NCBI GenBank assembly: GCA_002371825.1
Contig: DFHF01000008.1
Location: forward strand, 45,473-109,472
Direction of reading: 5' to 3'
DNA length: 64,000 nt
From: Ruminococcus flavefaciens
GTDB taxonomy: Bacteria > Bacillota > Clostridia > Oscillospirales > Ruminococcaceae
Within the stretch, counting starts at the first letter, position 1. Each line of letters starts with the position of its first letter. The position numbers were made by a program, and so were the translations under genes. Under the pieces are notes generated by a model. It had not been told where the DNA came from and made no database searches. It saw nothing but the letters and a program-made list of their open reading frames with translations. Shown here one piece after another: positions 41,770 to 51,184 of the stretch.

Positions 41770-42609
41770 ATGAAAAAAGTCGTTACCATTCAGGATATAT
41801 CTTGTTTCGGAAAGTGTTCGCTCACAGTGGCACTTCCGGTAATATCGGCAATGGGCATAGAAACAGCGGTCATCCCCACAGCAGTGCTTTCCACCCATAC
41901 AGGCGGATTCACAGGCTTTACCTTCCATGACCTTACAAGCGATATCCCGGATATTGCTGCACACTGGAAATCGCTGGGACTGAAATTCAATGCGATATAT
42001 ACAGGGTATCTCGGCTCAAAGGAGCAGATACGCATAGTTTCAGACTTTTTTGATGATTTTGGCACCGATGACAATTTTATAGTATGTGACCCTGCAATGG
42101 CAGACGGCGGAAAGCTCTATACCGGATTTACTGATGAATTTGTAGACGAGATGAAGAAGCTCTGTGCTAAGGCGGATTATATCATCCCGAATATGACGGA
42201 AGCCTCATTCCTGCTTGGCATACCCTATACGGAAGAGTACGACAGGAGCTATGCTGAGGATGTACTCAGAAAGCTTGCCGGGCTGGGATGTCCCACACCG
42301 GTGCTCACCGGAGTTCATTTCGACAAGGAAAAGCAGGGAGCTGCGGCATACGATTCACGGACAGGAGAATTCTTCTATTCCTTCCGCAATACGATAGATA
42401 AGACAGTACATGGTACAGGCGACATATTCTCCAGCGTATTCACAGGAGCAGTTGCTCTTGGAAAGTCTCTCCAGGAGGCGATAGATATATCTGTGAATTA
42501 TACAGTCGACTGCATCGAAGCTACTCTTGACTGCTTCGAGGAGCAGTGGTACGGAAGCTGTTTTGAGCTTTGTCTCGGCAGGCTTATCGACTATGTAAAC
42601 GGGAAGTAA
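41770..42609 (+). CDS. pyridoxamine/pyridoxal kinase
   Basis: A 279-residue ribokinase-fold enzyme that phosphorylates vitamin B6 vitamers to make pyridoxal phosphate. Landmarks: TIQDISCFGKCSLTVALPVI, AVIPTAVLSTHTGGF, YTGYLGSKEQI, CDPAMADGGKLYTGF, IIPNMTEASFLLGI and the anion-hole/catalytic motif KTVHGTGDIFSSVF. Catalytic Asp is in GTGD. AAAGAAGAG precedes the ATG at longish spacing. A 125-codon orphan gene follows after five bases. PdxY versus PdxK assignment is not settled by sequence alone. Confidence 0.92.
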   Translation: MKKVVTIQDISCFGKCSLTVALPVISAMGIETAVIPTAVLSTHTGGFTGFTFHDLTSDIPDIAAHWKSLGLKFNAIYTGYLGSKEQIRIVSDFFDDFGTDDNFIVCDPAMADGGKLYTGFTDEFVDEMKKLCAKADYIIPNMTEASFLLGIPYTEEYDRSYAEDVLRKLAGLGCPTPVLTGVHFDKEKQGAAAYDSRTGEFFYSFRNTIDKTVHGTGDIFSSVFTGAVALGKSLQEAIDISVNYTVDCIEATLDCFEEQWYGSCFELCLGRLIDYVNGK

Positions 42610-42614
42610 GAGCT

Positions 42615-42992
42615 ATGTACGACAGAGCAAGGCGGACTGCCGCCGGGATAATGGCGGATATATGCTCAGCCGGCAGCCTTGAGGCGGCAGAAAGGCTCAG
42701 GGCAGAGCTTTACGGCGAAAGCGGGAATGTCTTTGCCGGAGACAGTGATGTCAGGCGGCACATACCGAACAGGATCACCGGACTGATGCTCAGCTCAGTA
42801 AACGAACTTCTTGCTGCACTGAAAAGCGGCTCCTATGAGCTGTCGGGAGATATTGCCGGTATCATCAGTTCACTGCCGGATGAAGATCTTCTTGCAGACA
42901 GGGATATGATGCGTGAATTCTACCGCACCCGTATCATGGAGCTGAATAGGAAATACGGCAGAGAGATACTGCCATATGATAAAAACATATGA
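42615..42992 (+). CDS. orphan 125-residue protein after the pyridoxal kinase gene
   Basis: A soluble, mainly helical protein (ARRTAAGIMADICSAGSLEA, AAERLRAEL...), with no signal or recognised motif. The ATG at 42615 lies five bases after the kinase stop, with only a weak GGAAG upstream; the open frame reaches back into the kinase gene. A terminator at 43001 ends the pair. Function unknown; co-transcription suggests a link with the kinase or vitamin B6, but that is inference. Confidence 0.65.
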   Translation: MYDRARRTAAGIMADICSAGSLEAAERLRAELYGESGNVFAGDSDVRRHIPNRITGLMLSSVNELLAALKSGSYELSGDIAGIISSLPDEDLLADRDMMREFYRTRIMELNRKYGREILPYDKNI

Positions 42993-43000
42993 TAGAGGAA

Positions 43001-43044
43001 AGTCCCCGGAATAGCCTGTATGGTATCGGCCCGGGGACTTTTTA
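43001..43044 (+). terminator. terminator after the pyridoxal kinase operon
   Basis: AGTCCCCGG...CCGGGGACT stem, then TTTTTA. Confidence 0.75.
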
Positions 43045-43151
43045 GCGTGGCTTTGAGCAAAGGGACGGCTCTGCGGGATAAATTATCGGGGAAAAGGTTG
43101 AAAAAAGCGGAAAAATATGTTATTATTGAAAAAAACAAAAGGAGCCTGAAA

Positions 43152-44414
43152 ATGGGAAGTGTAATATCCTTACTAACGGATTCAGAACTCTGTCTGATAG
43201 AACAGCTCACATATCTTGATGAGGATGTGGCAAGAGCTGCCTCAGATGAAAATGATATAGTGGATTTCTACAAAATAAGTGAAATAAACAAGGGCGAGAA
43301 AATTTCGGAGATACTCAGGGTGTTTGACGAAAATGCCCTTGCAAATCTGAGGAAGCATACCGGTCCGGTATGTGATGCACAGATAAGCGGTGTGGAATGG
43401 GCGAGAATGATAACATTCCTGAAAAACGGCAGATCTTCTTCGCTTGTGCTTGAGGAGCTTATGCTTGATGAGGATGGATATCATTCTGTATGCGGTGCTG
43501 ACGGAAAGAGCTATCATTATCCGCTGGCTCTATGTTTTTCTGACGGTTCCGGCAGAAGTCATGAGGCGATAGTAGCGTTCAAGGGAACTACCGGTCCTAA
43601 GGAGTGGGCAGACAACGTAAGGGCGGCTACCAGATTTGATACTCCTCCCCAGAGAAGAGCACTCGGATTTGTAGAGAAAATGGCTGAAAGCTTTGGCAAG
43701 ATCACAGTTACCGGTCATTCCAAGGGAAGCAATAAAGCGATGTATACGGCGCTGATGTGCGATAAGGTAAAAAGATGTGTGGGATTTGACGGGCAGGGCT
43801 TCTCGAAGGTATTTCTGGAAGATTCTGAGGTAGCAGAACGGATAGAAAGAAGAGCCGGACTTATCAAGAATTACTCTCTTACCGGAGACTTTGTGCATAT
43901 ACTTCTGTATCAGATCCCGGATTCGCATCAGCTTTTCTGCAAGGGGTACAGTGTTGAATCGATAGGGGAGAACCATGCTCCCAATTCCTTCTTTCTTCAG
44001 TCGTCGGACAGCTCTGATGAAAGGATAGAAACACAGGTGATAATGGTGGGGAATACATCATATGTCGTACCTAAGATACAGACCGTGAGCGAGGATTCAA
44101 ATGTAGAGCTGCTCCATTCTTTTGTAGACTGTCTTCTTACACGGGGAGAGAATGTTGAGGGAATAGTTGAGTATCTTGCGAAGATACTTCCCGTGGTCAT
44201 AGTCGGCGAGGACGAGAACGGGAAGAAGTACGATCAGAAGGGCAAGCTGGAAATGATATTCAGCGATACCGACAGTCTTACTGCACTTGTCTCAAGTCTT
44301 GTAAGCTTTGTAAGAGAAAATAAGCTGAAGAGCGACTATGTTGAAGCTCTTCTGAAGGCTTTCGGCATCAAGGGTCTTGATCTTCTGACACTTCTGTTCG
44401 GAATAAATGCATGA
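43152..44414 (+). CDS. Mbeg1-like alpha/beta-hydrolase (DUF2974 lipase-like)
   Basis: A 420-residue soluble protein. The central ~200 residues match DUF2974/Mbeg1-like lipase-related proteins: IVAFKGTTGPKEWADNVRAA, GFVEKMAES and the nucleophile elbow VTGHSKGSNKAMY (GxSxG, Ser nucleophile), followed by VGFDGQGFS and YSLTGDFVHILLY. The helical C-terminal domain of ~120 residues is family-typical. No signal peptide, so it acts in the cytosol unless exported another way. AAAGGAG precedes the ATG at 43152; the longer frame upstream crosses the terminator and is not used. Substrate unknown. Confidence 0.85.
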   Translation: MGSVISLLTDSELCLIEQLTYLDEDVARAASDENDIVDFYKISEINKGEKISEILRVFDENALANLRKHTGPVCDAQISGVEWARMITFLKNGRSSSLVLEELMLDEDGYHSVCGADGKSYHYPLALCFSDGSGRSHEAIVAFKGTTGPKEWADNVRAATRFDTPPQRRALGFVEKMAESFGKITVTGHSKGSNKAMYTALMCDKVKRCVGFDGQGFSKVFLEDSEVAERIERRAGLIKNYSLTGDFVHILLYQIPDSHQLFCKGYSVESIGENHAPNSFFLQSSDSSDERIETQVIMVGNTSYVVPKIQTVSEDSNVELLHSFVDCLLTRGENVEGIVEYLAKILPVVIVGEDENGKKYDQKGKLEMIFSDTDSLTALVSSLVSFVRENKLKSDYVEALLKAFGIKGLDLLTLLFGINA

Positions 44415-44442
44415 TGACCGAAGCTTCCGATATGTGAAATTT

Positions 44443-44475
44443 AAACGCTCTCTGAATATTCAGGGAGCGTTTTTG
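44443..44475 (+). terminator. terminator after the DUF2974 gene
   Basis: AAACGCTC...GAGCGTTTTT stem with palindromic centre CTGAATATTCAG. Confidence 0.8.
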
Positions 44476-44548
44476 TGTGCTGAAAGACGGTAAAAAGTCA
44501 AGCTTCTCAATACCGATCCGAGGAGCTTTGAGACTGCCTGTATTTATA

Positions 44549-44577
44549 TTGACTTTTTAACAGAATTATGCTATACT
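44549..44577 (+). promoter_or_regulatory. promoter of the M4 peptidase gene
   Basis: TTGACT (44549-44554) and TATACT (44572-44577) with 17-base spacing, giving a leader of about 100 bases. Confidence 0.7.
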
Positions 44578-44682
44578 ATGGGCAGACTGGCCGAAAAACG
44601 CTTAAATAAGGCTTTTAAAGGATGGATATTGCAAACAGATATAATACTTTGGCCGGCCAATATAATGAGAGAAGAGGAAATT

Positions 44683-47406
44683 ATGGAACAAAACTCAATC
44701 GAGACCGGTCAGAGTACTGCGCCGGAACAGACATCAGTGCCTGCTGATACACAGACGTCCGCAGCAGCGTCCGGATCAGCACCGCCGCCTGTACAGAATA
44801 ATGGGACTCCTGCACCTGTACAGTCAGCTCAGCCTCAGGCAAAAAAGAAAAGCAAAAAGCCGCTTATCATTGCCATTATCCTTGCTGCATTGATAGGCCT
44901 CGGTATCGGCGGATTTTTTCTGTATCAGCATTTTTCGGACGACAGTTCCGGAAGCAGCAAGAAAAAAGACCGCAGCAAGTCCGGCAGCAGCGCATCAGAA
45001 AGCGACAGACTGGATATAACTGACTATGACGCTGTTGTTGATGAACCTGAGGAAGAGGAGATCGTCTACGACGGTCCTGAGGAGAGCGAGGCAACTCAGC
45101 TTGGCATAAGCCACAATGAGGACGGAGACTTCCGGTTCATGAGCGGAAGCTTTGATGAGACAGTCTCCTCATCGGATGAAGCTTTTCAGTTCATCGCAGA
45201 CTATTCAGACAAGATAGGTATATCTGATCCCTACAGTGAGCTCAGCTTTATTGAGGAAAAAACTTATAAGGGTGCTGTATACTACAAATTCCAGCAGGTA
45301 TATCAGGATGTTCCGGTATACGGAAATGAACTTATCGTTGCTGTTGATCCGGACGGGAAAGTTGATTCAGTCAACGGCGGCTATACCGAAATAACTATCA
45401 GTACCACACCTTCAAAAGACCGGAAGGCAGCAGAGGAAACTGCAAGAAAGTATGCAGGCAAGAATATGGAGATATCAAAATTTGAGCTTACAGTTCTGCC
45501 CCATACTGAAGACGGCGAGCAGAAGCTGGCTTACGATATCTCTGTGACAGGAGATTCAAATTCAGCTGATCTGCTTATAGATGCAGATACCTGCGAGATC
45601 ATTTCTGAGGGAAAAATGTATAATGCTGCTACTGAGATCCTCAAAGTAGATGCAAATGGTACTCAGTACCGTGTAGAGCTTGAAAAAGAAATGACTGGTA
45701 ATTATAACATCTGTGATCCTACCCGAAATATCACCGTATCAGATGCCGGAATGACATCTATCGGATTAGTTGCCGTTTCAGATGGCTTCCTGAACGGCTT
45801 TACACCTCTTGCAGCAACACAGACATCGGAAAATGCTGACGGAAGTGTAAATCTTGCAGTCTATCCCAAGGAGGATCTTCTGGAACAGGTACTTCCGGAT
45901 GCGAAAGACATAACAACTATCGCAGATCTGTTTGATCCTATTCTTACTGAATATGCAGTAGGTTCTATGAGCAGCGTACAGAAGGCTTATGATTACTATG
46001 ATACAATGTACGGCTGGAAATCATTTGACGGTGAGGGAATGCCTATCGAGCTAATTATCGATGTAAAGGATTCACTGTCACATGAGGTGCCTGCTGACTC
46101 AGACAGTGCGCTTAAGAAGGTGTTTGCGGCTATAAAGGTGCTTCTGCCGAGCCTCAAGGATGTGCAGAATGCTGCTTTCATCAAGGATACCAACGTCATA
46201 ATCTTCGGCAAAGCAAACAGCAAGCCTCTCGTAGGCCCCGGAATCATAGGACATGAGTTTACTCACGGCGTTATCGATAAGATAGTACATATGAAATCCA
46301 ATGTTAAGGCAGGAACGATAAACGAAGGATATGCGGATGTAATGGGCTCTGTCATTGCAGGTGACTGGGAGTTCATGACAAAGGAGGTACCCACTGACTG
46401 GGAGTACTATGAAAGTGCTCTGAGAAGTGCGGCCGATCCCAATAAGTTCGGTTCTCCTGCAATAAAGGATACATCAGATGAGTTCTACCGTGAGTATCCG
46501 AAAGATGAGCATGATAATGCTTCTATCGTTTCACATACAGCATATCTTATGACTCAGAAGGGCCTTTCCAATGACAAGGTAGCAGAAGTATTCTTTGGTT
46601 CCATGTTCCGTCTCATATCAAATCCTGATATGGAGAGTGTGGCACACGCAGTTATCAAAACTTCCAATATGCTCTCCTACAGGAAGGAAGAACAGCAGGC
46701 AATTGCTGAGGCCTTTATGGATACCAAGATGCTTGATACCGAGGGCAAGATAAAAATAAAGGTACACTGCGGAAACCGTGATATCGCTGATGCAGTAATA
46801 TCTATCGACGGCACTGAAGTAGGCAGAACTGATGATGACGGAATGCTGGTGCTTGATCTTGAATCCAGATGGATAGGAGACATAACAGTAGATGCAAAGG
46901 CTGACGGATTTAACGGCTCAACATTGTTAGGTTACTCCTTAGGTGATATTGTAGACTTTGACTTCAATCTTGCAGTAAATAAGGACTTCGGAAAGACTCA
47001 CGGAAGTGATCCTGATAAAACAGGAGAAGTCACAGGAGAAAAGGTAGTAGTTACCATACTTGCAATGGAAGCTGACGGCACATCCGATTACGCAAAGGAG
47101 AAGGCTCAGGAATACTATGTTCAGAAGGGTTCAAAGATAAGCCTTCAGAAGCTGGTTGACGCAATGGGTATGGACGGAGTCACTACCGACGGTACCAAGA
47201 TATACTTTGATACCGGTATCGTTCCGGTAGAGCTGTCATATCACATATACGGTTCGGATGAGGTATTCGATTTCAACAAGCCTATATATGAGGATGTTGT
47301 CATTGAGCCTGTAGTCGGTGTCGGAGGCATGGATTTCGGCGGACAGGATCTTGATGATCTTGCTCAGGAGCTTGACGGCATTTTCAACGGCGGAGGAATG
47401 AATTAA
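44683..47406 (+). CDS. membrane-anchored M4 (thermolysin-type) metallopeptidase
   Basis: A 907-residue zinc peptidase. The N-terminus is a Gln/Thr/Pro-rich cytosolic tail, then a transmembrane helix (IIAIILAALIGLGIGGFFLY) and a Ser/Asp-rich spacer. Then come the FTP and PepSY propeptide domains (VYYKFQQVYQDVPVYGNELI) and the catalytic domain: HEFTH with third ligand in INEGYADVMGSVIAG, and EHDNASIVSHTAYL corresponding to the transition-state His region. The C-terminal ~170 residues hold an Ig-like/carboxypeptidase-regulatory fold (VHCGNRDIADAVISIDGTE) and an acidic tail. The ATG at 44683 has GAGGAAATT nearby. Most M4 enzymes have a cleavable signal, so the membrane anchor is unusual. Terminator shared with the pectate lyase gene. 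Confidence 0.88.
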   Translation: MEQNSIETGQSTAPEQTSVPADTQTSAAASGSAPPPVQNNGTPAPVQSAQPQAKKKSKKPLIIAIILAALIGLGIGGFFLYQHFSDDSSGSSKKKDRSKSGSSASESDRLDITDYDAVVDEPEEEEIVYDGPEESEATQLGISHNEDGDFRFMSGSFDETVSSSDEAFQFIADYSDKIGISDPYSELSFIEEKTYKGAVYYKFQQVYQDVPVYGNELIVAVDPDGKVDSVNGGYTEITISTTPSKDRKAAEETARKYAGKNMEISKFELTVLPHTEDGEQKLAYDISVTGDSNSADLLIDADTCEIISEGKMYNAATEILKVDANGTQYRVELEKEMTGNYNICDPTRNITVSDAGMTSIGLVAVSDGFLNGFTPLAATQTSENADGSVNLAVYPKEDLLEQVLPDAKDITTIADLFDPILTEYAVGSMSSVQKAYDYYDTMYGWKSFDGEGMPIELIIDVKDSLSHEVPADSDSALKKVFAAIKVLLPSLKDVQNAAFIKDTNVIIFGKANSKPLVGPGIIGHEFTHGVIDKIVHMKSNVKAGTINEGYADVMGSVIAGDWEFMTKEVPTDWEYYESALRSAADPNKFGSPAIKDTSDEFYREYPKDEHDNASIVSHTAYLMTQKGLSNDKVAEVFFGSMFRLISNPDMESVAHAVIKTSNMLSYRKEEQQAIAEAFMDTKMLDTEGKIKIKVHCGNRDIADAVISIDGTEVGRTDDDGMLVLDLESRWIGDITVDAKADGFNGSTLLGYSLGDIVDFDFNLAVNKDFGKTHGSDPDKTGEVTGEKVVVTILAMEADGTSDYAKEKAQEYYVQKGSKISLQKLVDAMGMDGVTTDGTKIYFDTGIVPVELSYHIYGSDEVFDFNKPIYEDVVIEPVVGVGGMDFGGQDLDDLAQELDGIFNGGGMN

Positions 47407-47440
47407 AAACATATAATCCCGCTTTTTTCAGAATAAGTAT

Positions 47441-47477
47441 AAAGACCGGATCTGGGGATTCCCTGGTCCGGTCTTTT
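47441..47477. terminator. bidirectional terminator
   Basis: AAAGACCGGA...TCCGGTCTTT stem between the M4 peptidase and pectate lyase genes. Confidence 0.75.
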
Positions 47478-47483
47478 GAATTA

Positions 47484-49139
47484 TCAGGATATAAGAAGTT
47501 CTCTCATAAGAACGAGGTCGAAGCTGTCAAGTCTGTTATCTGAGCAGAGATCGCCATTCTTCCAGTTTTTGATCTCAGTGTCCGGGACACCAAGCAGCCA
47601 TTTCTGCATCACGACCAGATCAGCGATATCGCATTTGCCGCTTCCGTTGATATCGCCGGGAACATTTTCATTTTCCGGTTCCTGTATCGGAAGATCTGAG
47701 CTGCCATCGGACTTCATCCTGCCTGCGAACTTTAAAATATCAGCCTTCGCCTGGTCAGGAGACTGAGCTGAATATGAATACATATCAAGATCAAAGTTGT
47801 CATAGGAGCTTCCGCCGCTGATAAGGTTTGGTATATCCTGAGCCTCATTCCGGCTTCCGGCGATCTTATAGGCAAGTCCCTCATCGGGAGAGCAGCTGTC
47901 AAACTTGTCCCCGAAGGATTTTATAGTTCCGGAATACTGGTCCTTGCCCATATTTATAGCATAGAGAGGAGATTTAGTCCGTTCAAAGTAATTTGCTTCG
48001 GAGAATATTTTAGAGTTATAGGATGCACAGATACCGTACTCTGAATTATCCGAAAAGTAGTTGTTGAAGGAGTGGATGTGTGCATTTCTGGCACGGGGAT
48101 TTCTGGAATGGGTATTGTTGAACCAGTTATGGTGGTAGGTGATGTAGTCCTGTTCCTGATCGTATCTTCCGCCTACAAGAGAAGTCTTATGGCAGTCCTT
48201 GAATTCGTTATAGGAAACAGTGACATGGTGAGACCATTTCATATCTACGGAGCCGTCGCCGTCAGCCTTGTCTGCATCAACGTGACCGCCTCCGGCGAAA
48301 GCGTTATAGCCCTTTTCAATGGTGTTATTGTGTACCCAGATGTGTTCAGAACGTATCTCGGTATTACCGGTCATGGAGATACCGTCATCAGGGTAACCGC
48401 CCAGCCATAGATTACGCACTTCACAGCTTGTACAACGCTTCATCTCGATACCCCATTCAACCAGGTCAGTATCATCGCCGATGCCCTCTATCGTAACATT
48501 GGAACTGTTCTGAAGGTACAGCATATTTGAACCGTCATTGTGGCTTCCGTCATTGGGTACTGTCCCGCTGGGAACATCGAGCTTGCCGATAAATCTGAAT
48601 ACCACATTCTTTGGCTTTGCGCTGAAGAAAATGTTATAGAGCCCGGTCTTGCCGTTATAGGTGATAGTGTCCTTGTTTTCGTTAGTCACATAGATAACGG
48701 TCATACCGTCTTTAAGGGTACCGTCATCGTTGTAGGCACCGATATCGGAGTAATTATAATGGGCATAGCCGCTTCTGTCGAAGGAAAGAGTTCTTACTGT
48801 GCATTGCTGCTCACTTTTATCTCCTTCTATTTTCAGGGTATACTCGGTATCGCCTTTGAGTCCGGGAATATCGACTCTGTCTCCACGGATGAGCTCCGGG
48901 TCGACTGAAACAAAGTCAGGACTGCCTTTTTCGGCATAGCTGACGGTTACGCTGCCGCCGATAACAGAGCTGTCCCACTCTGCATAGGCCTCCTCGAACC
49001 AGCCTCCGTAAAGAGTGACTGCTCCGCCGGCAGGAAGTTCTTCCGCAGAGACAGTTTTTGGTGCTGCAATGGAGAACTGTGCCAGTGAAATGAAAAGTGC
49101 TGCGATCATTTTTGTCTTTTTTCGCATTTTTTTGCTCAT
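47484..49139 (-). CDS. secreted dockerin pectate lyase (PL1-like)
   Basis: A 551-residue cellulosomal enzyme that cuts polygalacturonate by beta-elimination. After a signal peptide (MIAALFISLAQFSIA) and an N-terminal Ig-like region (~100 residues) comes the parallel beta-helix: IEGIGDDTDLVEWGIEMK, DDGISMTGNTEIRSEHIWV, DMKWSHHVTVSYNEFKDC (calcium Asp), and THSRNPRARN containing the catalytic arginine. The C-terminus is a dockerin (GDINGSGKCDIADLVVMQKW, DNRLDSFDLVLMRELLIS). AAGGGGG precedes the ATG. Together with the Svx-like protein it indicates attack on pectin-rich plant walls. Confidence 0.92.
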   Translation of the reverse strand: MSKKMRKKTKMIAALFISLAQFSIAAPKTVSAEELPAGGAVTLYGGWFEEAYAEWDSSVIGGSVTVSYAEKGSPDFVSVDPELIRGDRVDIPGLKGDTEYTLKIEGDKSEQQCTVRTLSFDRSGYAHYNYSDIGAYNDDGTLKDGMTVIYVTNENKDTITYNGKTGLYNIFFSAKPKNVVFRFIGKLDVPSGTVPNDGSHNDGSNMLYLQNSSNVTIEGIGDDTDLVEWGIEMKRCTSCEVRNLWLGGYPDDGISMTGNTEIRSEHIWVHNNTIEKGYNAFAGGGHVDADKADGDGSVDMKWSHHVTVSYNEFKDCHKTSLVGGRYDQEQDYITYHHNWFNNTHSRNPRARNAHIHSFNNYFSDNSEYGICASYNSKIFSEANYFERTKSPLYAINMGKDQYSGTIKSFGDKFDSCSPDEGLAYKIAGSRNEAQDIPNLISGGSSYDNFDLDMYSYSAQSPDQAKADILKFAGRMKSDGSSDLPIQEPENENVPGDINGSGKCDIADLVVMQKWLLGVPDTEIKNWKNGDLCSDNRLDSFDLVLMRELLIS

Positions 49140-49395
49140 AAAGGATCCCCCTTAAAAATAAAATTATGATATTATAATACCAGTATTCAGGGGAGATGTT
49201 AATGATTTTTCACGCTTAAAAACTGACTATATAAGTCAAAAGATCAGTTGCCCTGACCTGCAATATGAACAGGCGGAATATCAACAGAGTAAAAAGAATA
49301 GTTCGGGATCAGACAAAAAATCATTTTTGACCGTATTATTGCTCCTGCTTCCAGATAAACAGAAATGAGTGGAGCGGCAGCAAGATCTTATAAAT

Positions 49396-49431
49396 GAAAA
49401 ACCTTCCCGGACGTATGTATCCGGGAAGGTT
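49396..49431 (-). terminator. terminator of the MutS-like gene, repeat copy A
   Basis: AACCTTCCCGGA and TCCGGGAAGGTT stem with T-rich flank on the minus strand. The surrounding ~60 bases recur with changed stem bases at 53928-53964. The ~220 bases between this and the pectate lyase start contain no gene. Confidence 0.6.
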
Positions 49432-49445
49432 AAGCCATATAAATT

Positions 49446-51173
49446 TTATGATCCGCTGATGAGCATATCATAGGTCACACCGTATTTTTCAGCAATATCC
49501 TTAGCATAGGACGAGCCCTCCGGCTGTGCCAGAGCGACCTTGAATGAACGCTTGCCGTCCTCAGTCTGCATGATAAGCGAGGCAGCCCCTGCACCGGTGC
49601 TTTCACGGGTAAACATCTCGGCATCCTCTCCGAGTTTATGCATATGGGTATTGTATATTGTCCGCACTGCTTTGGTCAGGAGTGCTTTAACGGAGTCCTT
49701 TGCGATATAGTAGCCCTCCTCGAAAGAGGTCGTAGAGAAGGTCTCGTTCAGCAGCAGGAGACTTCTGCTTGTAGCCTGAGAGAACATCTCCTTGAAGCGG
49801 ACGCACTCCTCTCCCAGTCTGCCCAGATCCATTGTCTTGTCCTCGTCAGCAGGGAAGTGGGTGTAGATGCAGTCACATGGAACATAGCGGAAGCTCTCAG
49901 CCGGAACGAAAAGTCCGCCCTGAGCCAGAACGAACAGCTGACCGACAGCCTGCGTGATCGTAGTCTTTCCGCCTCGGTTTGCACCGGTCAGGATATAGAC
50001 GGTATGCTCCTTATCGAAGGTAAGATCATTCGGTACTATCCCGCTGAAATCCTCCATGTTCATTGCAAGCTTCAGGTTGTAGAAGCCTTTTGCCGACATG
50101 GCAGTTCCGTCCTCAGCAACCGGCTGCGGCTCGCTGAAAATACAGCCTTTTTCCATAAGGCTGCTGATAAACTCCGCACATCTTATGTAATATACGAACT
50201 CCGGCACCAATCCGGAGATATTAACGATAGCTACATTTGCGTATTTTGTAAGTGTATCCCTCAGCTTCTTCACAAGGGAGCTGAGCATTTTATTAACCAC
50301 TGTATCCAGATAGAAAGTTGAATTGCCGGTACCATCACCGTCAGGAGTTTTTACGATGGTAGAACGGATATGTCCGTCTACAAAAGGATTGTTTCGCACA
50401 GCAGAGAAGCCTCCCAGCTTTTCGAGAAAAGCGCTGGCATTTGCAGTATTTTCCTTATCTATGAGCTGATAGTGCATATCGCCGTCCCAGTCTGAGGTGT
50501 CCCGGAGCTTGTCTTTAGAGGCGATAGCATCTGCGAAATTGCTGACGATACCCGATTTTTTGAAGGGCTTCTTATTCACAGAGACAAGTCCGATACTGAC
50601 AGCCTCAAAGCGCTCGTTGACATTGATACCAAGGGTGACGCTCTGCACATCAGATGTTTTCATTTTCAGCGCAGCTATATCCTTCTTCATGTCAGCAAAG
50701 CAAGCGTCGTCATAAAGTCCGGCGATATAATCTTTCAGTGAGATAAGTCCCTCAGAACGTATCCTCTCATCAGAAAGGCAGTCTCTCATAGTTTCTACGG
50801 TCTTGATGTAGCTGTCCAGCTCGTCAAGGCGGTGAAAGAGATGCCACATACCCAGTTCCTCATCGGAGGTTTTGTGCATGGTCGAAAAATCCTGCATGAA
50901 CTTTATCTTATCGAATAGTTCAAGTATAGTCTTTCTCAGCTCGGGCAGCCGGAGTATATCCCCGAAGATCTGCTGGCGGTAAGAGGCAACATTTGTATTA
51001 TCTGTTATTTGTGAAAGAACATTTGTTATCATACGGCGTTCCCTGTTGTCGCTTGATACAGCCTCGCAAAATGCCTCCAGACCGAGGTCATGTAAAATAT
51101 GATCGGGAAGCCTGCGGTATTCTATATCAGCTCCGATGGGATGCATCAGGCTGAATCCGTTGCTTTGTTCCAT
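49446..51173 (-). CDS. MutS-like ATPase (MSH family, no mismatch domain)
   Basis: A 575-residue protein with the lever, clamp and ATPase parts of MutS but no N-terminal mismatch-recognition domain. Walker A is ILTGANRGGKTTITQ, where GANRGGK replaces the usual GPNMGGKS, and Walker B is SLLLLNETFSTTSFEEG, followed by VRTIYNTHMHKL (switch His). A short region resembling lever helices precedes (ELRKTILELFDKIKFMQ). It is likely a member of the poorly characterised Firmicutes MutS-like groups that sense DNA structure rather than mismatches. The ATG at 51173 has GAGGTG upstream and starts 12 bases after the AraC gene stop. Confidence 0.85.
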   Translation of the reverse strand: MEQSNGFSLMHPIGADIEYRRLPDHILHDLGLEAFCEAVSSDNRERRMITNVLSQITDNTNVASYRQQIFGDILRLPELRKTILELFDKIKFMQDFSTMHKTSDEELGMWHLFHRLDELDSYIKTVETMRDCLSDERIRSEGLISLKDYIAGLYDDACFADMKKDIAALKMKTSDVQSVTLGINVNERFEAVSIGLVSVNKKPFKKSGIVSNFADAIASKDKLRDTSDWDGDMHYQLIDKENTANASAFLEKLGGFSAVRNNPFVDGHIRSTIVKTPDGDGTGNSTFYLDTVVNKMLSSLVKKLRDTLTKYANVAIVNISGLVPEFVYYIRCAEFISSLMEKGCIFSEPQPVAEDGTAMSAKGFYNLKLAMNMEDFSGIVPNDLTFDKEHTVYILTGANRGGKTTITQAVGQLFVLAQGGLFVPAESFRYVPCDCIYTHFPADEDKTMDLGRLGEECVRFKEMFSQATSRSLLLLNETFSTTSFEEGYYIAKDSVKALLTKAVRTIYNTHMHKLGEDAEMFTRESTGAGAASLIMQTEDGKRSFKVALAQPEGSSYAKDIAEKYGVTYDMLISGS

Positions 51174-51184
51174 ACTATCACCTC

